The notes: generated by a model not told the origin, from the sequence alone. A DNA stretch of 39,424 nt from DASWVC01 sp036401335 (GCA_036401335.1 DASWVC010000017.1:1-39424), one strand, 5' to 3'. Positions 22,616 to 31,237 are shown, counted from the stretch's first letter. A program made the numbers and translations.

Positions 22616-25600
22616 ATGAACGACGCAATCACGCAAACGTTGGTGAATCGCCCGATTGGATTGTACGAGCCCGGCGAAGAACACGATTCTTGCGGAGTCG
22701 GCTTCGTGGCCGCCATCGACGGGCAACGCTCCAACCGGGTTTTGCGGCTCGGGCTCACGTCGGTTTGCAACATGGCCCACCGCGGGGCGATGGACGCTGA
22801 CGCCAAGACCGGGGATGGCTCGGGCGTTCTGACGCAAATTCCGCACAAGCTTTTCCGCCGGGAACTGGCGCGGCTCGGCCAACCGCTCTACAACGACGCC
22901 GACCTGGGCGTCGGCTTCATTTTTCTGCCGCACGACAACGCGTACGCCCAGGCCCGGGCCAAGGCCATCGTCGAAGAGGTGCTCGTTCATCGGGACCTGT
23001 TCCTCTTCGGGTGGCGCGAAGTGCCGTTGAACATCTTTGTACTGGGTGAAAAAGCCCAGATGACCATGCCGAGGATCGAACAGGTCCTCATCGGGCGGCC
23101 TGCCGGGATGAACGAAGACGAGTATGAACGTCGCCTGTTTCTCGCCCGGAACGAGATCGAGAAACGGGCCCAACTGGACCACATCCGCAACTTTTACGTC
23201 TCGTCCCTTTCTCACCGCATCATCGTGTACAAAGGCCTGATGACGTCCCATTCGCTCGAGAAGTTTTACCGCGACCTGAGCGATCCGGAGTACGAAACGG
23301 CCATCTGCGTCTACCACGAGCGTTTCAGCACGAACACTTTTCCGACCTGGCCGTTAAGCCAGCCGTTCCGCACCCTGGCCCACAACGGGGAGATCAATAC
23401 CATCCGCGGTAACCGCAATTGGATGCGGGCCCGGGAAGCTGAATTGCAGGCGGATTTCTGGGGCAGCGACATTGACCTCTTAAAGCCCATCATTCAGCCA
23501 GGGGGTTCGGATTCGGCCAGCCTCGACAACGCGTTGGAAGTACTGACCATGTCCGGTCGGGATTTACTCCATGCCATGACGATGCTGGTGCCGCCCGCCT
23601 GGCGGACCGACGAGGCCATGACGCCTGAAGTGAAGGCGTACTACGAGTACCACCGTTGTTTCAATGAACCGTGGGATGGTCCGGCCGGGTTGGTGTTCAG
23701 CAACGGCGTCGTCGTAGCTGCCTGCCTGGACCGCAATGGCCTGCGACCAGCCCGCTACAAACTTTCCGAGGACGGCATCTTCACGCTGGGATCAGAGGTT
23801 GGCTGCACCGAGATTGACGACTCCAAGGTGGTGGAGAAAGGCCGGCTGGCTCCGGGCGAAATGATCGCGGTTGACACGCGCGCCGGCACGTTGCTGCGGG
23901 ACGGACAGATTAAACGCCGGCTCTCCACCCGGCAGCCTTACCTCGACTGGGTCAACCAAAACCTGCTGCGTCTGCAGAAACTGGCCGGGCCCGAATTGCC
24001 TTCGCCGGCGGCAGACGTCGATGTGCTCGGTTTGACCCAACGCCAGATCGCGTTCGGTTACTCCACGGAAGAATTGGACCTCGTCCTTAAACCGATGCTG
24101 CGGGACGGTCAGGAGCCGGTTGGTTCCATGGGCGACGACACGCCGCTCGCGGTGCTCTCGCTCCAACCGCGGTTGCTTTACACCTATTTCAAACAGCTTT
24201 TTGCCCAGGTCACCAACCCGCCGATCGATCCGATCCGGGAAAAACTGGTGATGTCCCTGGCCACCCTGATGGGTTGGCGGCGGAACCTGTTCGGGGAAAC
24301 CCCGGAACACGCCAGGCTGGTTCATTCGGAATCCCCGGTTCTGTTGCCGCAGGAACTCGAAGCCCTTACCGCCATGGATGACGGGCACCACAAAGCGGTT
24401 ACCTTATCTGTCTTGTGGCCGGTGGCGGACGGTGAAGGAGCGCTGGAAACGGCGGTTAATGCCTTGTGCGCGCAAGCTGAACGTGCCGTGGACGGCTCCG
24501 CCAGCCTGCTTATTCTTTCGGACGAAGGCGTAGACCACGCGCATGCCGCCATTCCAATGCTGCTCGCGGTGGGCGCCGTGCACCACCATTTGACGCGGGT
24601 CGGCAAACGGATGCGTTGCAGCGTGATTGCGGCTACCGGGGAGGCTCGCGACGTGCATCAGATTGCTTGCCTGATCAGCTACGGTGCGAGTGCGGTCTGC
24701 CCAACCTTGGCTTACGAAACGATCCACGAACTCGTTGAGAAAGATCCGAAACTCGCTCTTGCTTACGAGCAAGGGGTTCGGAACTACAAGGGAGCAGTCG
24801 AAAAGGGGCTGCTCAAAATCATGTCCAAGATGGGCATTTCCGTCATCGGAAGTTACCTGGGCGCACAGATTTTCGAGGCGATCGGGTTGAGCACGGAACT
24901 GATCGACAAGTGTTTTGCGGGCACGCCGTCAAAGATCGAGGGCATCGGCCTGCGGGAGGTCGCGGCGGAAACGTTGACGCGTCATTCCCTGGGGTTTGCC
25001 AATGCGATGCCTGAAGAGATCAAGGTGCCGAGCTTGGCTGACCCCGGTTACTACCGGTTCCGGCGCCAGGGTGAAATGCATGCAGTGACGCCGCCGGTGA
25101 TAAAAAACTTTCACACCTTTGTTAAATCGAACAAAGTAGAAGATTACAAAGCGTACGTCGATGCGGTGAAAGCGGTGCGGCCCACCGCCCTGCGCGACCT
25201 GCTGGAAATTCACCGGCATGAGCAGACCCCGATTCCTTTGGAAGAGGTTGAACCGGTGGAAGAAATCCGCCGGCGTTTCACCACGGCAGGAATGTCCCTC
25301 GGGGCGCTGAGCCCGGAAGCGCACGAATGCCTGGCGATCGCCATGAACAAGATCGGCGGCAAGTCGAACTCGGGCGAAGGCGGTGAAGATCCGATCCGGT
25401 TTCACCGGCGGCCAAACGGCGACTGGCCGAACAGCGCGATCAAGCAGGTTGCCCAGGGGCGTTTCGGGGTCACGGCCGCTTACCTGGCGACGGCGAAGGA
25501 AATCGAAATCAAAATGGCGCAGGGCGCGAAACCCGGGGAAGGCGGACAGCTCCCCGGCCATAAGGTGACCGAACTCATCGCGCGGCTCCGGAAGAGCACG

Positions 25601-27181
25601 CCGGGTGTTACGTTGATTTCGCCCCCGCCCCACCATGACATTTACAGCATCGAAGACCTGGCCCAGTTGATCTACGACCTGAAGCAGGTCAATCCGCGGG
25701 CCAAGGTCTGTGTAAAACTGGTGGCCGAAGCCGGGGTCGGCACGGTGGCCGCCGGGGTCGCCAAAGCGCATGCCGACATTATCCTGATCAGCGGGCACGA
25801 CGGCGGCACCGGTGCATCCCCACTCAGTTCAATTAAGAATGCCGGCAGCGCCTGGGAACTGGGCGTCACGGAAGCGCACCAGGTCCTGGTGTTGAACGGA
25901 CTTCGCAACCGCGTCACCTTACGCGCGGACGGCGGGATGAAAACCGGGCTCGACATCGTCCACGCCGCTTTGCTGGGAGCCGAGGAATTTAATTTCGGCA
26001 CCACGGCCCTGATAGCGGCCGGGTGCGTCTACGTGCGGCAATGCCACCTTAACACTTGCCCGGTCGGGGTGGCGACCCAGGACGAGCGGCTCCGGGCAAA
26101 GTTCAAAGGGAAACCCGAATACATCGTAAATTTTTTTAACGGGGTCGCTCAGGAAGTCAGGGAAATGATGGCTTACCTTGGGATTGCCACCTTTAATGAT
26201 CTGGTCGGCCGCGTTGAGTTTCTCCGGCAACGGCACGTGCCAGATCATCCGAAGGCGAACCTCGTGAACCTGAGCCGCTTGTTGGTCAAGGTTTCCCGGG
26301 ACGAAGATTCGCAGCCCCGTTACAACACGTGGGACCGTAATGACCCGCCGTGGGGACGCCGGCTGGACGATTCCTTTCTTCAGGACGCTCGCGAGGCGGT
26401 GAACGATCAACTGCCCATTTCGTTGTCGTACCGGGTCAAGAACACCAACCGTGCGGTTGGCACCAAGCTTTCTGGCGAGATTGCCTACCTGCGAGGTGAA
26501 CAAGGCCTGCCGGACAACACGATCGAACTTAACCTGACCGGGAGCGCCGGCCAAAGCCTGGGTGCCTTCCTCAGCCCCGGCGTTAAGATCTCAATTGTTG
26601 GCGAAGCCAACGATTACGTCGGTAAAGGGATGAGCGGCGGCGAGATCGTTGTTAAACCGATGGCGCACCATCGCTTCGTTGCGCACGAAAACTCCATTGT
26701 GGGCAACACCTGCCTTTACGGCGCAACCGGCGGCCGGTTCTTCGCGGCCGGGCGGGCCGGCGAACGGTTTGGCGTGCGGAACTCAGGCGCGGTGGCGGTA
26801 GTGGAAGGAGTGGGTGACCATTGCTGCGAGTACATGACCGGCGGCAAGATCCTGGTGCTGGGTCGCACCGGCAAGAACTTTGGAGCGGGCATGACGGGCG
26901 GGATCGCTTACGTGCTGGACCTCGACAACTTCTTCGGTAGGAACCTCAACGCGGAACTTGTCGTCCGGGAACCCCTGACCCGGGAAGAAGACGTGGTATT
27001 GGTCAAAGAATTGATCTACCAACACCTCGAGAAAACCGAAAGCCAGCGGGCACGTGAAATCCTTGGGTCGTGGAGTACCTACCAGGCGAAACTGTGGAAG
27101 GTTTGCCCAACTCAGCCGGTGCTCAAAGCACCCGCGTTGACGTTAGCGCCAGTGGCGCCGGCCACGGCCGCCAAGGGCTGA
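22616..27181 (+). CDS. gltB: Glutamate synthase, large subunit
   Basis: Makes two glutamates from glutamine and 2-oxoglutarate, central to ammonia assimilation. 1521 aa. Domains: class II amidotransferase with catalytic Cys26 (HDSCGVGFVA), exposed after removal of a 25-residue propeptide; central domain about 470-760; FMN-binding synthase domain about 815-1190 (GGKSNSGEGGEDP, LISGHDGGTGASP); 3Fe-4S cysteines C1137, C1143, C1148; and a GXGXG beta-helix about 1265-1450 (GGEIVVKP, GATGGRFFAAGRAGERF). No gltD lies downstream; an ACT protein follows after 11 nt. The electron-donor subunit is therefore elsewhere, or the enzyme uses ferredoxin. The Lrp-like regulator is divergent. Confidence 0.97.
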   Translation: MNDAITQTLVNRPIGLYEPGEEHDSCGVGFVAAIDGQRSNRVLRLGLTSVCNMAHRGAMDADAKTGDGSGVLTQIPHKLFRRELARLGQPLYNDADLGVGFIFLPHDNAYAQARAKAIVEEVLVHRDLFLFGWREVPLNIFVLGEKAQMTMPRIEQVLIGRPAGMNEDEYERRLFLARNEIEKRAQLDHIRNFYVSSLSHRIIVYKGLMTSHSLEKFYRDLSDPEYETAICVYHERFSTNTFPTWPLSQPFRTLAHNGEINTIRGNRNWMRAREAELQADFWGSDIDLLKPIIQPGGSDSASLDNALEVLTMSGRDLLHAMTMLVPPAWRTDEAMTPEVKAYYEYHRCFNEPWDGPAGLVFSNGVVVAACLDRNGLRPARYKLSEDGIFTLGSEVGCTEIDDSKVVEKGRLAPGEMIAVDTRAGTLLRDGQIKRRLSTRQPYLDWVNQNLLRLQKLAGPELPSPAADVDVLGLTQRQIAFGYSTEELDLVLKPMLRDGQEPVGSMGDDTPLAVLSLQPRLLYTYFKQLFAQVTNPPIDPIREKLVMSLATLMGWRRNLFGETPEHARLVHSESPVLLPQELEALTAMDDGHHKAVTLSVLWPVADGEGALETAVNALCAQAERAVDGSASLLILSDEGVDHAHAAIPMLLAVGAVHHHLTRVGKRMRCSVIAATGEARDVHQIACLISYGASAVCPTLAYETIHELVEKDPKLALAYEQGVRNYKGAVEKGLLKIMSKMGISVIGSYLGAQIFEAIGLSTELIDKCFAGTPSKIEGIGLREVAAETLTRHSLGFANAMPEEIKVPSLADPGYYRFRRQGEMHAVTPPVIKNFHTFVKSNKVEDYKAYVDAVKAVRPTALRDLLEIHRHEQTPIPLEEVEPVEEIRRRFTTAGMSLGALSPEAHECLAIAMNKIGGKSNSGEGGEDPIRFHRRPNGDWPNSAIKQVAQGRFGVTAAYLATAKEIEIKMAQGAKPGEGGQLPGHKVTELIARLRKSTPGVTLISPPPHHDIYSIEDLAQLIYDLKQVNPRAKVCVKLVAEAGVGTVAAGVAKAHADIILISGHDGGTGASPLSSIKNAGSAWELGVTEAHQVLVLNGLRNRVTLRADGGMKTGLDIVHAALLGAEEFNFGTTALIAAGCVYVRQCHLNTCPVGVATQDERLRAKFKGKPEYIVNFFNGVAQEVREMMAYLGIATFNDLVGRVEFLRQRHVPDHPKANLVNLSRLLVKVSRDEDSQPRYNTWDRNDPPWGRRLDDSFLQDAREAVNDQLPISLSYRVKNTNRAVGTKLSGEIAYLRGEQGLPDNTIELNLTGSAGQSLGAFLSPGVKISIVGEANDYVGKGMSGGEIVVKPMAHHRFVAHENSIVGNTCLYGATGGRFFAAGRAGERFGVRNSGAVAVVEGVGDHCCEYMTGGKILVLGRTGKNFGAGMTGGIAYVLDLDNFFGRNLNAELVVREPLTREEDVVLVKELIYQHLEKTESQRAREILGSWSTYQAKLWKVCPTQPVLKAPALTLAPVAPATAAKG

Positions 27182-27192
27182 CGGCCACCTTT

Positions 27193-27609
27193 ATGGAAAA
27201 AGCCATCCAACTCGCGCTGTTTCTCGAAAATAAACCTGGCACGCTGGCCGCAGTTTGCGACGCACTCGCCGCGGACAACATCAACATTTATGCGTTGACC
27301 ATCTCTGATACCGTAGACCATTCAGTGGTTCGAATGGTGGTGAGTGATCCGCGGAAAGCATTGTCGATCTTCGAGGAACACGGAACCTTGGTCGTAGAAA
27401 GCGACGTGATCCTGATCGAGCACGACAACAAACCGGGATCCCTCTCGCGGGTAGCCAAAAAGTTGGCAGCGGCCGGCTTGAACATTGAGTATGCTTACCT
27501 GGCCAGCGGTCCCGGGTGCGAGATCGGGACCTTAATCCTGCGAGTGGACGAGGTGGAGAAGGCGCTGCAGGTTCTCCAGGCCAACGCTGCCAGTGCTTCA
27601 GAAAGGTAG
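27193..27609 (+). CDS. Tandem ACT-domain protein
   Basis: 138-aa protein built of two ACT-like modules. Residues 1-70 begin IQLALFLENKPGTLAAVCDAL with NINIYALTISD. Residues 70-138 contain IEHDNKPGSLSRVAKKLAAAGLNIEYAYLA and GTLILRVDEVEKALQVL. ACT domains bind amino acids and commonly regulate amino-acid enzymes. The start 11 nt after the gltB stop, with AGGGCTGACGG nearby, indicates one operon. A sensor or modulator of glutamate synthase or nitrogen flux is an inference from position; no catalytic domain is attached. Confidence 0.88.
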   Translation: MEKAIQLALFLENKPGTLAAVCDALAADNINIYALTISDTVDHSVVRMVVSDPRKALSIFEEHGTLVVESDVILIEHDNKPGSLSRVAKKLAAAGLNIEYAYLASGPGCEIGTLILRVDEVEKALQVLQANAASASER

Positions 27610-27714
27610 TTGCAGAGGCTTGGCCTGGGAAAAGTCCACCGGGGAGACGGACGCCCGTCTCCCGCTTGCCAAATTCTTAAGAAATGGCTCTGCTTGCGCT
27701 CGGCACGATGACCA

Positions 27715-28854
27715 ATGAGTACTAACCGAATCACGGATCCCGACGCGTTTGAACGGCTGGTGACCCAATCCTTGCAGCACTCCGGCTGGACGGTGACAAA
27801 GGTGCCGGCTGGCACTCGCACTTACGACCTGGAAGCGGTGCGCGGCCGGGAACGGGTTGCCGTTCAGTGCAAATGCTACCGCGTGCCGGTCAAAGTGCCG
27901 CAAGTGGAAAGGTTCTTGGCGTTCATGGAGTCGGCGGACGGGCGCCCGTTTACCCAGGGATTTCTGGTCTGTTCAACCCAGTTCACGGATAAGGCAAAAG
28001 AATACTATTGGTCGAGTGATGCAGAGGAACAACCCCGCATCCGCTTGGCCACCTTTCGGGACGAAGAAATCCTGTGGCTCCCGAAACCGCCCGGAGAGGA
28101 GCCGACACCGGCACAACCGCAGGATCCAACCACTTACGTCGGCGTTTTTACCTGCAAAGGCGGAGTCGGCAAAACGACGGTGAGCGCGCACCTGGCCGGG
28201 GCCATGGCGCTCTCGGGCTACGACGTGACCCTGGTCGAGCTGGACCCGCAGAAAAACCTTTTCACCCTTCTTGGAGAAGGCGTGCTGGTGCCAAACCGCA
28301 ACCGGTTACGCCCGCAGACGATCACGATCTACAACGTCGATGAATGGGATTTCACGCGGGCCCCCGGGATTCGCCTGGTCGTCTGCGATTGTTCACCGGC
28401 GTTCGAGAGCAACCCGCGCGAGATGCTCCAGCGGTTCGATTATTGCATTATCCCAACGACGCTGAACCCGCTCGGACTTAATAAGAACGGGCACGTAATC
28501 AAGAACACCATTGAGGCGTTGCGCAAGGTAAACCAGAAAGCGCACCTGTTTGTCCTCATTAACAACTACCTTGAGGATGACACCCTGCGCGGTAAAATTC
28601 TTCGCGAAGCTTATTGGTCTTATTTCGCAGACCTCGCCCGCCGCGACCCGAAATTCCATTTCATCGACCCGGAGGAGGTTGCGATCCGAAGCAGTAAACA
28701 GCTGTTTTACTGGGGTTACCACCTTTACTCCGGAGGACGTCCCCAACTCGCCTTTGCCGACATTGGAGGCCGCTGTTTTCCTCGGGCCGACTTCTTAAAT
28801 CTTCTCGAATACCTTCAGGAACACAGCACCTTGCAACCGTTAAGAAGCGCCTGA
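27715..28854 (+). CDS. Mrr-type restriction endonuclease domain fused to ParA/MinD-family ATPase
   Basis: 379-aa two-domain protein. Residues 1-125 resemble an Mrr/restriction-endonuclease-like fold: DAFERLVTQSLQHSGW, then the PD-(D/E)xK-type motif with Asp38 (TYDLEAV), a strand, and Gln51-x-Lys53 (VAVQCKCY), with FTQGFLVCSTQFTDKAKEY after it. A Pro-rich linker (125-140) leads to a ParA-type ATPase. This has deviant Walker A KGGVGKTT (148-155, with signature Lys148), the second motif VELDPQKN (174-181) and VVCDCSP (222-228). The C-terminal third has no recognised motif. Only this gene of the kind is present; no ParB, methylase or centromere repeat is adjacent. It lies 105 nt after the ACT gene, so it may be separately transcribed. 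DNA-binding ATPase plus nuclease suggests a defence or DNA-surveillance role, which is speculative. Confidence 0.85.
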   Translation: MSTNRITDPDAFERLVTQSLQHSGWTVTKVPAGTRTYDLEAVRGRERVAVQCKCYRVPVKVPQVERFLAFMESADGRPFTQGFLVCSTQFTDKAKEYYWSSDAEEQPRIRLATFRDEEILWLPKPPGEEPTPAQPQDPTTYVGVFTCKGGVGKTTVSAHLAGAMALSGYDVTLVELDPQKNLFTLLGEGVLVPNRNRLRPQTITIYNVDEWDFTRAPGIRLVVCDCSPAFESNPREMLQRFDYCIIPTTLNPLGLNKNGHVIKNTIEALRKVNQKAHLFVLINNYLEDDTLRGKILREAYWSYFADLARRDPKFHFIDPEEVAIRSSKQLFYWGYHLYSGGRPQLAFADIGGRCFPRADFLNLLEYLQEHSTLQPLRSA

Positions 28855-28903
28855 AAAAAGCACTCCCGCCCGGGTCCGCTGCCGTCAGCGCCCTGGCGGG
28901 AGT
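28854..28903 (-). terminator. Intrinsic terminator between convergent genes
   Basis: Inverted repeat ACTCCCGCC (28862-28870) / GGCGGGAGT (28895-28903) with a 24-nt loop. The A run at 28854-28859 gives a U run on the minus-strand transcript, so it should end the small gene at 28935-29234. It may also stabilise the 3' end of the nuclease-ATPase mRNA. Confidence 0.7.
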
Positions 28904-28934
28904 TAAGGCCTTTAAGCCGTCGCGCCTGCCCGCT

Positions 28935-29234
28935 TCAGTTCAACCCGCTGGCATGCCAATCGCCCCCTGAGAGACCGCCTTGTTCACCAGGGAAGAAAAA
29001 TTCGACGGGCATTTTGTCTCCTTGGTTCAGGGAAGCTTCGGCCGGCAAGGTGACCTTAAAGGAGCGCAGCGCACCTCGGGCGGGCCGGTCCAGCGGCACC
29101 GCCACACGGGTCCCGCCCAGCACAATATTTAACCGTTCGAAGTTCGCTCCCGGGCAAACCGCATGAAGTTCCACCTCAAGCCTGCCATCGGGACGTGGGC
29201 TCGCGCCCAAAACAACTGCTTCACCAAATTGCAT
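28935..29234 (-). CDS. Small conserved-looking hypothetical protein
   Basis: 99-aa protein I cannot assign. The start is well supported: AGGAGAG lies a few bases before the ATG at 29234. The sequence is rich in beta-prone residues (GRLEVELHAVCPG, RLNIVLGGTRVAVPLDRP, RSFKVTLPAEASL, MPVEFFFPGE), suggesting a small all-beta, possibly Ig-like fold. No signal peptide or metal motif. Convergent with the Mrr-ParA gene and divergent from the TlpA-like gene. A good minus-strand terminator follows it, so it is probably an independent transcript. Confidence 0.7.
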   Translation of the reverse strand: MQFGEAVVLGASPRPDGRLEVELHAVCPGANFERLNIVLGGTRVAVPLDRPARGALRSFKVTLPAEASLNQGDKMPVEFFFPGEQGGLSGGDWHASGLN

Positions 29235-29453
29235 CTTTCTCTCCTCGTTCCAAAAAACTACCCTAAGCTCTTTACGGGCTACCCTCACTCGCACTGGTTT
29301 ACGTTTCTATGAACACAACCCTGAGCACCCACTCAGGCTTACCCTTAGAAGATATTGCTGACAATTTCGTAGCACAACGATTTTTTCCGAAAATCTAGAG
29401 TTGCTGCGTTCCCGTTCCCCACCGGAATATTGCCGGCTGCAAAACGCTCATTG

Positions 29454-29999
29454 ATGGTGAATCATTCTTTTTCACCTATGCGCAGACGTTCACCCTTTTT
29501 TACCCGGGCAGCCCTGGTTGCTGCCATCGCCGCCGCCTGTTTTTCCATCGCCTCCCTCCAAGCAGCCGGCGCCAGAACCGCTGCCGCGCCGTGGCAGCTG
29601 AACGATGTAAACGGCAAAGCGCTGAAACTGTCCGATTTTAAAGGCAAAGTGGTCATTCTGGATTTTTGGGCCACTTGGTGTCCGCCCTGCCGGGCAGAGA
29701 TCCCCGGTTTTGTTGCGCTCCAGAAGAAATATGCGGGTAGCGGTTTAACCGTGATCGGCGTCTCCCTTGATGAACAAGGGCCGTCGGTGGTGAAACCCTT
29801 CATGCAGCGGCTGGCGATGAATTACCCTGTCGTCATGGGAGACGAGAAAATATCAGCCGATTACGGCGGGATTTCTGCCATTCCCACCACCTTCGTCATC
29901 GATCGCGAAGGAAACGTGGTAACCTCGCATCAGGGGTTTACCGACCAGGCCACTTTCGAAGCCGAAATCAGTCCCCTCCTGGGAGCCGGCAAAGGCTAG
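29454..29999 (+). CDS. Exported TlpA-like thioredoxin-fold protein
   Basis: 181-aa thiol-disulfide protein of the TlpA/ResA type, expected to act on the periplasmic side. The signal or anchor segment (RAALVAAIAAACFSIASL) is at about residues 18-35. The thioredoxin domain follows: LNDVNGKALKLSDFKGKVVILDFWATWCPPC with the active-site CPPC near residue 77; VIGVSLDEQG; and the cis-Pro loop ISAIPTTFVIDREG. An ATG at 29478 would give a 173-aa form that keeps the signal peptide. Single gene, convergent with the intradiol dioxygenase. Partners (cytochrome maturation or other reductive repair) are not shown by context. Confidence 0.9.
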   Translation: MVNHSFSPMRRRSPFFTRAALVAAIAAACFSIASLQAAGARTAAAPWQLNDVNGKALKLSDFKGKVVILDFWATWCPPCRAEIPGFVALQKKYAGSGLTVIGVSLDEQGPSVVKPFMQRLAMNYPVVMGDEKISADYGGISAIPTTFVIDREGNVVTSHQGFTDQATFEAEISPLLGAGKG

Positions 30000-30021
30000 A
30001 AATCCCGGCAGCGGCTGCCCC

Positions 30022-30089
30022 GGTAGGGTTGCGTGTCCCCAAGCGACCTCCGGTTGGTAGGGTCACGAGTCCTTTCGTGACCTCCTCAA
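30022..30089 (+). repeat. Two adjacent hairpin repeats (type A and A-like)
   Basis: First GGTAGGGTTGCGTGTCCCC with AAGCGACC (30022-30051), then the near-perfect type A copy (30058-30089) with stem GGTCACGA/TCGTGACC, as at 1348-1379. This pairing shows the two subtypes belong to one family. Confidence 0.75.
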
Positions 30090-30097
30090 GCACCCGG

Positions 30098-30128
30098 GAA
30101 GAACGTGTCGGGGTATCGGCGTGTCGGC
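30098..30128 (+). repeat. 8-bp-periodic repeat array
   Basis: Leader GAAGAAC followed by GTGTCGGG, GTATCGGC and GTGTCGGC in register, directly after the type A repeats. Confidence 0.75.
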
Positions 30129-30160
30129 CCAATGGCGCTAAGATAAGGGTTTTTGGCCGT

Positions 30161-30186
30161 AAAAGGGCTCCGGCCGGGGCCCTTTT
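30161..30186. terminator. Bidirectional terminator between tlpA-like and dioxygenase genes
   Basis: 8-bp stem AAAAGGGC (30161-30168) / GCCCTTTT (30179-30186) with a GC-rich 10-nt loop. T runs on either strand fit termination of both convergent transcripts. Confidence 0.7.
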
Positions 30187-30239
30187 GGGGCCCAGAGCTC
30201 CTTGAGTTAGAGCCACTTGGGGGGTACGGCCACTCCGGG

Positions 30240-30866
30240 TCAGACCGTCGCCAGCACGAAATTGAAGGTGGCGAGGCGAAGGCCACCCGCCTCTCGCATT
30301 TTCAGAAGCAAATCCGGCCGGAACAGCGCATCGGTTGCATTCCGAGCTTCTTCCGGGAAATACAGCTGCGTCGAAAGGATAGGCCCGTGGGCTGCCTGCA
30401 AGCGGACATGGTAGTGGCGGGTGCGCCCGGGATAAAGGCCCGGCACCACCGTTTCCAGAAAGTACCGCCCGCTCGGATCCGAGAACTGATGCCCCCGGCA
30501 GCCGAAGCCTTTCAAGTCATACTCTCCATCCGCATTGGCGTGCCAGAAATCGAGAAGCACGCCGGGAATCGTTCGCCCCCGGTCGTCGAGAACAAGGCCG
30601 GAGAGCCGGACCGGAATCCCTTTGATGCCGGTTGCCCGAAAATCTCCCCGGAGCGGCGAATCAGGTCGAAAAAATGGCCCGGTTGTTTCTTCCGGGGTTG
30701 GTTCGGCACCAACCGCCGGGGTAGGTTCCAAGTGGACTCGGCCAGAGTCCCCGCCTGCCACGGCACTCGCGAGTAAGGTGACTTGGCCAATCGCCACTGC
30801 TCCAAGAAAACGCCGCCTGGAGAAAAGAGAGGGAGTAAAGTCCCGCACAACCGAGTTTGCACGCAT
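30240..30866 (-). CDS. Tat-exported intradiol ring-cleavage dioxygenase
   Basis: 208-aa protein of the intradiol dioxygenase family (catechol/protocatechuate type), which cleaves catecholic rings between the two hydroxyls with Fe(III). An N-terminal twin-arginine motif SRRRFLG and hydrophobic segment indicate export. Family features: EETTGPFF, DFWHANADGEYD (ligand Tyr), GRYFLETVVPGLYPGRTRHYHVRL (second Tyr and both His) and TQLYFPEE. It is shorter than cytoplasmic catechol dioxygenases, consistent with the single-domain exported subgroup. The ATG at 30866 is preferred over a TTG at 30881. No other aromatic-degradation gene is linked, so the substrate is unknown. Confidence 0.88.
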   Translation of the reverse strand: MRANSVVRDFTPSLFSRRRFLGAVAIGQVTLLASAVAGGDSGRVHLEPTPAVGAEPTPEETTGPFFRPDSPLRGDFRATGIKGIPVRLSGLVLDDRGRTIPGVLLDFWHANADGEYDLKGFGCRGHQFSDPSGRYFLETVVPGLYPGRTRHYHVRLQAAHGPILSTQLYFPEEARNATDALFRPDLLLKMREAGGLRLATFNFVLATV

Positions 30867-31225
30867 GCACGCCTTTTGCAAATGCCGGTCGCGCCCGGCA
30901 GCGGGAAAACGGGAAGCTAACTTAGAAAACCACAGCCGCCAGACGCGAAGCGTCGGAAGCAGCCCGGGAAAGACGGAAAGCGTGAGAAAAAAAGTTCCGG
31001 GGGGAAACGCGAGCGACGAAACGGCAATTCATGCCGTTACGCGAAGGCCTCAACCTTTTCCGGCTGCTGCGCCTTTACTTCATCCGCCGCTTTTCGCCGC
31101 TCAGTTCGCTGTGGGACATTCTGAAGGTAAGCGAGGTTAAAGGGCGTGAAGACAGGTTCGGCAGGTTGAGTGCCGTTTTCCCGCGACTGATATATTGGAA
31201 GCACCAAGGTAAGTAAGAAAGGATT
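30867..31225. other. Spacer upstream of the dioxygenase gene
   Basis: About 360 bases with only a low-confidence minus-strand frame (31037-31237). A small hairpin GACGC-GAA-GCGTC lies at 30942-30954. Otherwise nothing recognised. Confidence 0.5.
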
Positions 31226-31237
31226 ATGATCCGTCAT
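31037..31237 (-). CDS. Possible small hypothetical protein (66 aa)
   Basis: Unrecognised 66-aa frame with a hydrophobic start (NPFLLTLVLPIYQ) and a charged C-terminal half (QRTERRKAADEVKAQQPEK). Codon use looks protein-like, but no ribosome-binding site precedes the ATG, and its first 12 bases overlap the head of a plus-strand small frame. Either one may be real; they are unlikely both to be independent genes. Confidence 0.3.
   Translation of the reverse strand: MTDHNPFLLTLVLPIYQSRENGTQPAEPVFTPFNLAYLQNVPQRTERRKAADEVKAQQPEKVEAFA

Noticed and set aside
27715..28854. ParA half as a chromosome-partition gene
   Set aside because: No parB, no parS-like sites, and a nuclease-like domain precedes the ATPase; the surrounding genes are metabolic.
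15551..30128. Repeat arrays as a CRISPR
   Set aside because: Units are 8 bp, contiguous and without unique spacers, and no cas genes are present.
31031..31216. 61-aa plus-strand frame
   Set aside because: No ribosome-binding site and no protein-like pattern; overlaps a better minus-strand candidate.
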